DNA from: an uncultured Lachnospiraceae bacterium
GTDB lineage: Bacteria; Bacillota; Clostridia; Lachnospirales; Lachnospiraceae
Assembly (NCBI GenBank): GCA_900553355.1
Contig: USDK01000016.1
Span: forward strand, 1-48,482
Reading direction: 5' to 3'
Length of the DNA stretch: 48,482 bases
The notes beneath the pieces were generated by a model. It worked only from the letters and a program-made list of their open reading frames with translations. It searched no databases and had not been told where the DNA came from. The position numbers were made by a program, and so were the translations under genes. Numbering within the stretch: the stretch's first letter is position 1; each line of letters begins with the position of its first letter. Positions 15,163 through 22,831 of the stretch are shown here, in pieces.

Positions 15163-15236
15163 GTGTTTTTGGGTGAGTGGCTAATTAATTTTTCTGTTAA
15201 AATTACCTTATAAATGTGAAAATATAATAAAATACC

Positions 15237-15265
15237 TTGACATTTTCATGTAGAATGCATAACAT
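15237..15265 (+). promoter_or_regulatory. Promoter of the MarR-ABC exporter operon
   Basis: TTGACA (15237-15242), 17-base spacer and TAACAT (15260-15265); the -10 box overlaps the left arm of the palindrome 15262-15291. Confidence 0.65.
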
Positions 15266-15291
15266 ATTCGTTAGTTGTCTAACGAATATGT
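15262..15291 (+). promoter_or_regulatory. Probable MarR operator, also terminator-like
   Basis: Perfect 13-bp inverted repeat ACATATTCGTTAG/CTAACGAATATGT with a 4-base centre, overlapping the -10 box and start site and followed by seven T residues. The position fits autorepression by the MarR protein encoded 18 bases downstream. The T-run means the RNA could also form an intrinsic terminator. Confidence 0.72.
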
Positions 15292-15309
15292 TTTTTTGAT
15301 TGGAGGTTT

Positions 15310-15849
15310 ATGGCGTTTATGGGAAAGGATAAGAGTGAAGAGTCTGTTATGATGATCCTGCACCAGCTGATGCACTTAAGTGAGTATCTGGTGGTTCAGG
15401 GTCTGGAGAGACTGGATCTGAACCCGGGGCAGGCCGGCATATTGTTCTGGCTGGGCCGGGAAGGGGAACTCTCCCAGCGGCAGCTTGCCCGGAAGGTGGG
15501 GATCACACCGCCTTCTGTGACGACAGCCATCCGCAAGCTGGAAGGGAAAGCGATGATAGAAAAGGAGGCGGATCCTCATGACCAGCGGGTATTTAAAATA
15601 CGGCTGAGCAAGAAGGGAAAGGCGTCTCTGGAGCAGTTGAAAGAAGAGATCCAGAGGCTGGAAGAGGTCCTTTACCAGGGGATTTCAGCTGAAGAAAAGC
15701 TTTTGCTTCGGAGAATACTCCTGGATATGAGGAACAATCTGATGGAGGTCAGAAACTTAAAAGGAATGAATGCGTGTTCCATCATGGCCCAGGCCAGACT
15801 GAATAAAAAGCTTGGCCAGGCAGAAGGAAAAGAAGATGCGCAGGCATAA
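15310..15849 (+). CDS. MarR-family transcriptional regulator
   Basis: A 179-residue winged-helix regulator. The DNA-binding part is LSQRQLARKVGITPPSVTTAI with the wing ADPHDQRVFKIRLSKKG, framed by dimerisation helices. It heads an operon with two ABC exporter half-transporters, so it most likely represses an efflux system and releases DNA on ligand binding. Two starts are possible: the ATG at 15310 is only 3 bases after GGAGG (15302-15306), and an in-frame ATG at 15319 is 12 bases after it. The last 25 or so residues form a charged tail beyond the usual MarR length. Confidence 0.88.
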   Translation: MAFMGKDKSEESVMMILHQLMHLSEYLVVQGLERLDLNPGQAGILFWLGREGELSQRQLARKVGITPPSVTTAIRKLEGKAMIEKEADPHDQRVFKIRLSKKGKASLEQLKEEIQRLEEVLYQGISAEEKLLLRRILLDMRNNLMEVRNLKGMNACSIMAQARLNKKLGQAEGKEDAQA

Positions 15850-15897
15850 AGGCAGACAATGAGTATGACACAATATTTAAGAAAGGGCTAACGTATC

Positions 15898-18099
15898 ATG
15901 AAGAAACTATTTGGATTTTTAAAACCATACGCGGCGCAGGTGCTTGTGATCGTATGTGTGCTTGTCATTCAGGCGTACTGTGATCTTTCCCTGCCTTCGT
16001 ATACTTCTGATATCGTAAATGTAGGAATTCAGCAGAGCGGTATCGATGAGAAAGTGCCGGAGGCGCTTTCTTCGGATGACCTGACGATGATACTTGCTTT
16101 TGTGGGTAAGGATGATCAGAAAGATGTGGCGGCTGCCTATGAAGAGGGCGGCAAGGACGATGAAGATGAATATGCCTATCACTACGACGGGACAGTGATG
16201 GTCCTTAAGGAATCTGTCAAAGAAGACGCAGCCCGGATGGATAAGCTGGCGGATCAGATGGATACGGCGATGGTGATGGCGATGGCTGCGGAGAGCAGCA
16301 TGTCCGGAAATGAGGGGACAGCCCCGAATGCGCCTGAAGCCGGGAGTGCAGATATGAGTGCGATGGAAAATGCCGCAGAACAGATGGCAGACCTTCCGGA
16401 ATCCATGGTAGAGCAGGCAGTGGCCGCCTACATCCAGAATGCATATGAAAAAATCGGCATTGACGTAGGAAAGATCAGCTCCAGATATATCCTGGCAACA
16501 GGCGGCAGAATGCTTGCACTTGCCGGAGTCGGAATGTTGGCAAGCATCCTGGTGGGGCTGATGGCGTCCAGAGTCGGAGCAGGTCTTGGACGTGGCCTGA
16601 GAAAAGATGTATTTCACAAGGTAGTCGGGTTCTCCAATGGAGAATTTGACAAATTTTCCACGGCATCCCTGATCACCAGGAGTACCAATGACATCCAGCA
16701 GATCCAGCTATTGACGGTCATGATCTTAAGAATGGTGCTGTATGCACCAATCCTGGCGGTGGGAGGTGTCTGGAATGTCTTCCATACCAATGTAGATATG
16801 TCCTGGATCATCGCGCTGGCAGTGGTACTGATCTTCCTGCTGGTAGCAGTACTGTTTGCAGTAGTAATGCCGAAATTCAGAATCCTCCAGAATCTGGTGG
16901 ACCGGCTGAACCTGGTAAGCAGAGAGATCCTGACCGGACTTTCGGTTATCCGGGCCTTTGATACAGAAAAGCATGAGGAAAAAAGATTTGATGAAGCCAA
17001 TCGGGATCTGACCAAAGCCAACCTTTTTGTCAACCGGGCCATGACCTTTATGATGCCCTCCATGATGCTGATCATGAACGGGATTTCTGTACTGATCGTC
17101 TGGGTCGGCGGACACAGCATTGATGAAGGAACAATGCAGGTAGGAGATATGATGGCATTTATCCAGTATACGATGCAGATCATCATGGCGTTCTTAATGA
17201 TCTGTATGATTTCTGTCATGCTGCCAAGAGCGGCAGTATCGGCTGAACGTGTCAGCGAGGTGCTGGACAGCCATACTCTGATCAATGATCCTGATCAGCC
17301 AGAGACACTGGAGACGGCAGATGAAAAGGAAAACAAAGGAGAGATAACATTCGACCATGTATCCTTCCGGTATCCGGGAGCAGAAGAGGATGTTCTCCAT
17401 GACATATCCTTTACAGCCAGACCGGGACAGACCACCGCAGTTATCGGAAGTACCGGAAGCGGAAAATCCACACTGGTCAACCTGATCCCGCGATTCTACG
17501 ATGTGACGGAAGGAAGCATTCAGATTGACGGACACGATATCCGGAACCTGCGGCAGCATGATCTCAGAGAAATGCTGGGATATGTACCTCAGAAAGGAGT
17601 ATTATTCTCGGGAGATATTGCGTCCAATATCCTGTTTGGTAATCCGGAAGGCAGCGAAGAGGAAATGGAAGAAGCAGCAAGGATCGCACAGGCTACTGAA
17701 TTTATCGAAAATAAAAAGCAGAGGTACAAGAGCCATATATCTCAGGGCGGCTCCAATGTATCCGGCGGCCAGAAGCAGAGGCTTTCGATAGCGAGGGCTA
17801 TCGCAAAGCATCCGGCGGTATACATTTTTGACGACAGCTTTTCGGCGCTGGATTACAAGACGGATGTGACATTGAGAAATGCGTTGAAGGAAAAAACGGC
17901 AGACAGTACCGTGATCATTGTAGCGCAGAGGATCAGTACGATCCGGCATGCGGAACAGATCCTGGTGCTGGATGATGGAAAGATTGTCGGAAAAGGCACT
18001 CATCAGGAACTGTTAAGGAATTGCGAAGAGTATTATCAGATCGCATCTTCTCAATTGTCGGAGAAAGAACTAAGCCAGGATATGAAGGAGGTGGGATAA
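15898..18099 (+). CDS. Heterodimeric ABC exporter half-transporter 1 (degenerate site)
   Basis: A 733-residue fused membrane/ATPase subunit. TM1 (about residues 12-32) is followed by an unusually long extracytoplasmic stretch to about residue 195, rich in Ala, Met, Glu and Asp. The remaining five membrane helices and the nucleotide-binding domain follow. Walker A is GSTGSGKS (517-524), the signature S622-G-G-Q, and Walker B is YIFDD with D646 where the catalytic Glu normally sits. That matches the non-hydrolytic half of TM287/288-, LmrCD- or BmrCD-type exporters. It pairs with the next gene, whose start is one base after its stop. Multidrug export is inferred from the family and the MarR regulator. 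Confidence 0.9.
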   Translation: MKKLFGFLKPYAAQVLVIVCVLVIQAYCDLSLPSYTSDIVNVGIQQSGIDEKVPEALSSDDLTMILAFVGKDDQKDVAAAYEEGGKDDEDEYAYHYDGTVMVLKESVKEDAARMDKLADQMDTAMVMAMAAESSMSGNEGTAPNAPEAGSADMSAMENAAEQMADLPESMVEQAVAAYIQNAYEKIGIDVGKISSRYILATGGRMLALAGVGMLASILVGLMASRVGAGLGRGLRKDVFHKVVGFSNGEFDKFSTASLITRSTNDIQQIQLLTVMILRMVLYAPILAVGGVWNVFHTNVDMSWIIALAVVLIFLLVAVLFAVVMPKFRILQNLVDRLNLVSREILTGLSVIRAFDTEKHEEKRFDEANRDLTKANLFVNRAMTFMMPSMMLIMNGISVLIVWVGGHSIDEGTMQVGDMMAFIQYTMQIIMAFLMICMISVMLPRAAVSAERVSEVLDSHTLINDPDQPETLETADEKENKGEITFDHVSFRYPGAEEDVLHDISFTARPGQTTAVIGSTGSGKSTLVNLIPRFYDVTEGSIQIDGHDIRNLRQHDLREMLGYVPQKGVLFSGDIASNILFGNPEGSEEEMEEAARIAQATEFIENKKQRYKSHISQGGSNVSGGQKQRLSIARAIAKHPAVYIFDDSFSALDYKTDVTLRNALKEKTADSTVIIVAQRISTIRHAEQILVLDDGKIVGKGTHQELLRNCEEYYQIASSQLSEKELSQDMKEVG

Positions 18100-18100
18100 C

Positions 18101-19912
18101 ATGGCACATGGAAGAATGGGGGCTCATATGCCCGGAGAAAAGGCAAAAGATTTAAAAGGAACCGTAAAAAAGCTGTTGGGATATCTGGAGGCTTATAAGA
18201 TCTCACTGATCCTGGTGATTATATTTGCAGTGGGAAGTACAGTTTTTAATATTGCAGGACCAAAGATACTGGGAAAGGCGACCACGGAACTTTTTGAAGG
18301 GCTTGTGGGAAAAGTATACGGTCAGGGCGGCATAGATTTTGAAAAGATCGGCAGGATCCTTCTCCTTTTGCTGGGATTATACCTCTGCAGCGCGCTGTTT
18401 TCTTTCATCCAGGGGTATCTGATGACCGGAGTATCCCAGAAAATGACTTATCGCATGAGAAAGGAGATATCCGAAAAGATCAACCGCCTTCCGATGGAGT
18501 ATTTTGACCAGACAACACATGGCGAAATCCTGTCGAGGATCACCAACGATGTGGATACCTTAAGCCAGAGTCTGAACCAGAGCGCGACTCAGCTGATCAC
18601 ATCGGTGACGACTATCATCGGTGTTCTGATCATGATGCTGAGTATCAGTCCATTGATGACACTGATCGCGCTGCTGATCCTTCCGGTGGCAATGGGGATG
18701 ATCTCCGTGATCGTAAAGCATTCCCAGAGATATTTCCGGGATCAGCAGGAGTATCTGGGCCATGTCAACAGTCAGGTAGAGGAGGTCTACAGCGGACATA
18801 ACATCGTAAAGGCGTTCAACAAAGAAGAAGATGTGATCCGAAGCTTTGAAAAGGACAACGACGTCCTCTACCATTCTGCCTGGAAATCACAGTTCCTGTC
18901 AGGAATGATGATGCCGGTGATGCAGTTCGTCAGCAACCTGGGCTATGTAGGAGTAGTCATCCTGGGCGGTTATCTGGCTGTTAAGAAAACGATCGAAGTG
19001 GGAGATATCCAGTCATTTATTCAGTATGTGCGGAATTTTACTTCCCCGATCCAGCAGGTGGCACAGGTGGCCAATCTGCTGCAGTCCACGGCGGCTGCGG
19101 CAGAGCGGGTTTTCGAATTCCTGGAAGAAAAGGAAGAGACACCTTGTACCGAACATCCGGTATCTACAGAAGGCCTGGAGGGACGGGTGGAATTTGACCA
19201 TGTTCAGTTCGGATACAATAAAGAGCACATGATCATCCATGATTTCTGCGCAAAGGCCGAACCGGGCCAGAAGATTGCGATCGTAGGGCCTACTGGCGCA
19301 GGAAAGACAACTATGATAAAATTACTGATGAGATTCTATGATGTGTGTGGCGGAGCCATCAAGGTGGACGGCCACGATATCCGGGAGTTTGACCGTGGCG
19401 AATTAAGAAAAATGTTCGGCATGGTGCTGCAGGATACCTGGCTGTTTAAGGGGACTATCGAGGACAATATCCGGTATGGAAGGCTGGATGCGACCCATGA
19501 AGAAGTGGTAGAAGCGGCAAAGGCAGCCTATGTCCACCGCTTTGTACAGACCCTTCCGGGCGGCTATCAGATGGAGCTGAATGAAGAGGCAAGTAACGTG
19601 TCCCAGGGACAGAAGCAGCTTCTGACGATCGCAAGAGCGATTCTGGCTGATCCGAAGATTTTGATCCTGGATGAAGCGACCAGTTCGGTAGATACCAGGA
19701 CAGAGGTCCGGATCCAGAAGGCCATGGACCGACTCATGGAAGGAAGAACCAGCTTTATTATCGCCCATAGGCTCTCCACGATCCGGGATGCAGATCTGAT
19801 CCTGGTCATGAAAGACGGAGATATCGTGGAGCAGGGAAGACACGAAGAGCTGCTGGCACAGAATGGATTCTATGCGGAACTTTATAATTCACAGTTTGAG
19901 CAGAGTGCATAA
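18101..19912 (+). CDS. Heterodimeric ABC exporter half-transporter 2 (catalytic)
   Basis: A 603-residue partner of the preceding gene, with six membrane segments and an ATPase domain. Walker A is GPTGAGKT (396-403) and Walker B ILDE with the catalytic E525. The signature is S501-Q-G-Q, degenerate where SGGQ is usual. In the heterodimer the site formed by its own Walker motifs and the partner's SGGQ is competent, and the other (D646 plus SQGQ) is degenerate. This is the pattern known from TM288-type subunits. The ribosome site AAGGAGGTGGGA overlaps the end of the first gene. Both proteins are inner-membrane efflux components; the substrate is unknown. Confidence 0.91.
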   Translation: MAHGRMGAHMPGEKAKDLKGTVKKLLGYLEAYKISLILVIIFAVGSTVFNIAGPKILGKATTELFEGLVGKVYGQGGIDFEKIGRILLLLLGLYLCSALFSFIQGYLMTGVSQKMTYRMRKEISEKINRLPMEYFDQTTHGEILSRITNDVDTLSQSLNQSATQLITSVTTIIGVLIMMLSISPLMTLIALLILPVAMGMISVIVKHSQRYFRDQQEYLGHVNSQVEEVYSGHNIVKAFNKEEDVIRSFEKDNDVLYHSAWKSQFLSGMMMPVMQFVSNLGYVGVVILGGYLAVKKTIEVGDIQSFIQYVRNFTSPIQQVAQVANLLQSTAAAAERVFEFLEEKEETPCTEHPVSTEGLEGRVEFDHVQFGYNKEHMIIHDFCAKAEPGQKIAIVGPTGAGKTTMIKLLMRFYDVCGGAIKVDGHDIREFDRGELRKMFGMVLQDTWLFKGTIEDNIRYGRLDATHEEVVEAAKAAYVHRFVQTLPGGYQMELNEEASNVSQGQKQLLTIARAILADPKILILDEATSSVDTRTEVRIQKAMDRLMEGRTSFIIAHRLSTIRDADLILVMKDGDIVEQGRHEELLAQNGFYAELYNSQFEQSA

Positions 19913-19928
19913 AGGAGTATATGCAAAA

Positions 19929-20555
19929 ATGGACCGGTTAGAACAGCAGTTTCAGTTTATTCAGGAAATTGACAAAGAAAAATTTATCGGCCGCCAGACT
20001 TATCTGTCTGACGGCCAGAGAAAGGAAAATGATGCCGAGCACGCATGGCATCTGGCATTGATGACGATTCTTCTCAGTGATTATGCAAACGAGAACATCG
20101 ATGTGCTTAAAACGGTTACCATGCTTCTGATCCACGATATTGTGGAGATTGACGCGGGAGATACTTACGCCTACGATGAAGAAGCAAAGAAGACTCAGAA
20201 GGACCGGGAAGAGAAGGCGGCAGAGAGAATCTTCGGTTTGCTTCCGGAAGACCAGGGCGAAACATTAAAGGGGCTGTGGCAGGAATTTGAAGAACAGAAG
20301 ACGCCGGAGGCAAGATTTGCCCGGACGATGGATAATCTCCAGCCTATGATGTTGAACCATGTGACAGATGGAAAAGCATGGGTCGAACATGGGGTATATC
20401 TGGATCAGATCTTGAAGAGAAACGAAAATACAGATAAAGGGTCGGGGATTTTATGGGAATATGCCCGGGAGCATTTCATCCGTCCCAATCTGGAAAAAGG
20501 CCGGATCAAACCCTCCCGGGATGAGGAAGGACCGCTATTTCATAGCAAGCCCTGA
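19929..20555 (+). CDS. HD-domain phosphohydrolase, YfbR-like
   Basis: A 208-residue HD_3-type hydrolase. Metal-binding residues are H38 (AEHAWHLALM), H69-D70 (IHDIVE) and the downstream Asp in the ARTMDNLQP helix. YfbR relatives remove phosphate from deoxynucleoside 5'-monophosphates, which is the likely role here. The ATG at 19929 begins 16 bases after the ABC stop and follows AAAGGAG at 19911-19917 at 11 bases. The longer in-frame version back to 19863 would sit inside the ABC gene and is not used. It overlaps the convergent coat gene by 21 bases. Confidence 0.8.
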   Translation: MDRLEQQFQFIQEIDKEKFIGRQTYLSDGQRKENDAEHAWHLALMTILLSDYANENIDVLKTVTMLLIHDIVEIDAGDTYAYDEEAKKTQKDREEKAAERIFGLLPEDQGETLKGLWQEFEEQKTPEARFARTMDNLQPMMLNHVTDGKAWVEHGVYLDQILKRNENTDKGSGILWEYAREHFIRPNLEKGRIKPSRDEEGPLFHSKP

Positions 20556-20801
20556 CAAAATGGATTTTACATGACTGATTTCCTGCTGAGAGGCCTTCTC
20601 AGCAGGAACATAATAACTTTTTTCCCGGGCGATCTGGTAGAGCTTTTCCTGGGACATCTCACATTCATTGCGGATTTTTTTCAGACACTGCTTTAATTCT
20701 TTATTTTCGGTCTGCGGGATCATTTCTCCATAGCGGACCAGTTCTCCGTTGACACCGGCCAATGCGTCGGCGACCATTGTCTTTTCATCTAACATTTTCA
20801 C
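20535..20801 (-). CDS. CotF-like spore coat protein, larger half
   Basis: An 88-residue helical protein resembling the C-terminal half of the CotF-type ferritin-like spore coat proteins: MLDEKTMVADALAGVNGELV, then a helix with LKQCLKKIRNECEMSQEKLY, then YYVPAEKASQQEI. It follows the 60-residue partner by seven bases, with overlapping translation signals. Coat or spore-surface location is inferred from the family; no signal peptide is needed since coats assemble in the mother cell. It ends within the convergent HD gene. Confidence 0.75.
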   Translation of the reverse strand: MKMLDEKTMVADALAGVNGELVRYGEMIPQTENKELKQCLKKIRNECEMSQEKLYQIAREKSYYVPAEKASQQEISHVKSILSGLAMK

Positions 20802-20808
20802 AAACCTC

Positions 20809-20991
20809 CTACAAAAATTTCATCAGATCCTGCTTGTTTTTCATAGCAGAATCAGCGGCATCCTGAAACAGCTTTTTCACTTCCGGATCCTGTGCCTGTG
20901 AGGCGTAGTCCTGCATCTTGCAGTGGGTTGTGTCAAAGCCTCCGATCAGGTGGCGCAGATTCTGGAGATCAAGAATTGAGATTTCAGACAT
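20809..20991 (-). CDS. CotF-like spore coat protein, small half
   Basis: A 60-residue protein (LDLQNLRHLIGGFDTTHCKM...) matching the N-terminal helical pair of CotF-like coat proteins. Together with the next gene it would form one four-helix, ferritin-like unit split over two genes, an arrangement I recall as common in Clostridia. The start ATG at 20991 follows AGAAGGAGG. Upstream, 37 bases away on the same strand, lies the PuuD-like amidotransferase, so all three may be one operon. Confidence 0.75.
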   Translation of the reverse strand: MSEISILDLQNLRHLIGGFDTTHCKMQDYASQAQDPEVKKLFQDAADSAMKNKQDLMKFL

Positions 20992-21028
20992 ATTCCATAC
21001 CTCCTTCTAGCATTATCTTTGATCGGGA

Positions 21029-21772
21029 TTATTCTGCCCGGGAAGAAGACGGGATATACTGGATATTTTTGGAATTTGAAGATTTTTCAATCAATGTCAG
21101 AAAAATTTTTTCCATAGCTTTGTCAGACGGCCACAAGACTTCCGGGTGCCATTGCACGCCCAGAGCGAACGGATGAAAGACAAGTTCTACGGCTTCCACC
21201 ACCCCGTCGGATGCAATGGCGGCAGGCTTCAGGCAGGAGGGAATGTGATGGAGACACTGATGATGAAAGCTGTTCACTCTGGAGGAGGTTCCGAGAAACC
21301 GGCATAAATGACTTCCGGGTGAGATGGATATGCCATGACTTAGATCCCGGCGATCCCTGGAAATCTGCATATGCTGCAGAGTATGGAACGGGCGGAGGGA
21401 AAGGTCCTGATAGATGGTTCCCCCAAGGGCGATGTTCATAACCTGCATGCCCCGGCAGATCGCAAGCAGGGGGAGATGGGAATCCAGGGCATATCTCATC
21501 AAAGACAGGTGGAAAAGATCGGTGGCAAGATCGGTCTCCCCCTGGTCTGTCAAAAGCTCTTCTCCAAAGAGAAGGGGCGTGATATCACCGCCTCCGCAGA
21601 ACAGCCATCCGTCACAGAGCCGGTAAAAATCCTCAAACAGGGCCGTGTTTTCTACGACGGGAAGGAGAACGGGAACGCCGCCTGCATGTTCGATGGCGTC
21701 CAGATAGGGCTGGGATATAAACTGCCGTCCGTTTTCGGATCCGCACATTACGATGCCGATCACAGGATTCAT
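21029..21772 (-). CDS. Class I glutamine amidotransferase-like hydrolase (PuuD/peptidase C26 family)
   Basis: A 247-residue cytoplasmic hydrolase with the catalytic triad C106 (AICRGMQ), H209 and E211 (VQWHPE). PuuD cleaves gamma-glutamyl-gamma-aminobutyrate in putrescine breakdown; other members act on gamma-glutamyl peptides. No other putrescine genes are near. An M19 dipeptidase is divergently transcribed from the same region, so a peptide or gamma-glutamyl salvage role is plausible but inferred. The start at 21772 (MNPVIG) has a GAAGGA ribosome site, unlike the in-frame ATG at 21790. Confidence 0.82.
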   Translation of the reverse strand: MNPVIGIVMCGSENGRQFISQPYLDAIEHAGGVPVLLPVVENTALFEDFYRLCDGWLFCGGGDITPLLFGEELLTDQGETDLATDLFHLSLMRYALDSHLPLLAICRGMQVMNIALGGTIYQDLSLRPFHTLQHMQISRDRRDLSHGISISPGSHLCRFLGTSSRVNSFHHQCLHHIPSCLKPAAIASDGVVEAVELVFHPFALGVQWHPEVLWPSDKAMEKIFLTLIEKSSNSKNIQYIPSSSRAE

Positions 21773-21839
21773 AAAATTCCTTCTTTCCAAATATGATACA
21801 GTGGGTGTATACTCATTTTATGAGAGGAGAAGAGAAGAT

Positions 21840-22808
21840 ATGAAGCTGATAGATCTTCATTGTGATACCATCTGCAAGCTGATGGATCAGGATAAGAAGG
21901 GAAGCCTGATGGAGAATGACTGCAGCATCCGGATCCCGGCAATGAGACAGGCAGGCACAAAGGCCCAGTTTTTTGCCTGTTTTACCTGTGCAGAGGCGTT
22001 TGAAAACAGAGGCGGTTACGACGGCGCATATGAGCATGTGGCCGAGATGACCGCCTTTTTAAAGAAACAGACCGCTCTGTTTGCTGATGATATCTCGCTT
22101 GCCACGTCTTATAAAGAGATGGAGGAGAATGAGAGACATGGCAGGATATCCGCGTTTCTTACTGTAGAAGAGAGCGGGATCCTGAATGGAAACATGGAAC
22201 GCCTTGAAAATCTGTACCGGCAGGGAGTCCGGCTGATGACCCTGATGTGGAATTATGAGAACTGCCTGGGATATCCGAACAGCCGGGAGCCTTCGGTTAT
22301 GCGGCGGGGACTGAAACCCTTTGGTGTAGAAGTAGTACAAAGAATGAACGAGCTGGGGATGCTCATCGATGTGTCCCATGCTTCTGATGGAGTATTCTGG
22401 GACGTACTGGAATATTCCCGAATGCCGGTAATGGCTTCTCATTCAAATTGCAGAGAACTCTGTTCTCATCCAAGGAATCTGTCGGATGAAATGATCCGTG
22501 CGCTGGCAGATGCAGGCGGAATTGCCGGCCTTAATTTTTACGGACCGTTTCTGGGGACTGAGGATGAGTCGAGAATTGAGGAGATGACCAGACATATCCT
22601 GCATATGCTGGATATAGGCGGAAGTGAATTCCCGGCTATCGGCACCGATTTTGACGGATTTGACGGCATGACACGGATGGAGATTCCGGATGCCGGTAAG
22701 ATGGGGCTTCTCTGGGATGCGCTGAAAAAGCGGGGAGTGTCGGAGCGGCAGTTGGATAAAATCTGGGGAGAAAATGCAGAGAGGCTCTGCAGGCAGATTT
22801 TACAATAA
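21840..22808 (+). CDS. Membrane dipeptidase family (M19) hydrolase
   Basis: A 322-residue zinc hydrolase of the renal dipeptidase family. Metal residues are visible as H7-x-D9 (DLHCDT), the bridging Glu in TVEES, and the histidines in DVSH and ASHS. These enzymes cleave dipeptides, including some D-amino acid ones. There is no signal peptide, so it is probably cytoplasmic. The ATG at 21840 follows GAGAGGAG; the longer in-frame extension to 21753 would overlap the divergent gene and is not used. The stop overlaps the first base of a possible downstream ATG at 22808, but the next gene begins at 22832. Confidence 0.87.
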   Translation: MKLIDLHCDTICKLMDQDKKGSLMENDCSIRIPAMRQAGTKAQFFACFTCAEAFENRGGYDGAYEHVAEMTAFLKKQTALFADDISLATSYKEMEENERHGRISAFLTVEESGILNGNMERLENLYRQGVRLMTLMWNYENCLGYPNSREPSVMRRGLKPFGVEVVQRMNELGMLIDVSHASDGVFWDVLEYSRMPVMASHSNCRELCSHPRNLSDEMIRALADAGGIAGLNFYGPFLGTEDESRIEEMTRHILHMLDIGGSEFPAIGTDFDGFDGMTRMEIPDAGKMGLLWDALKKRGVSERQLDKIWGENAERLCRQILQ

Positions 22809-22831
22809 TGGATAAATTGAGAGGAAAAACG

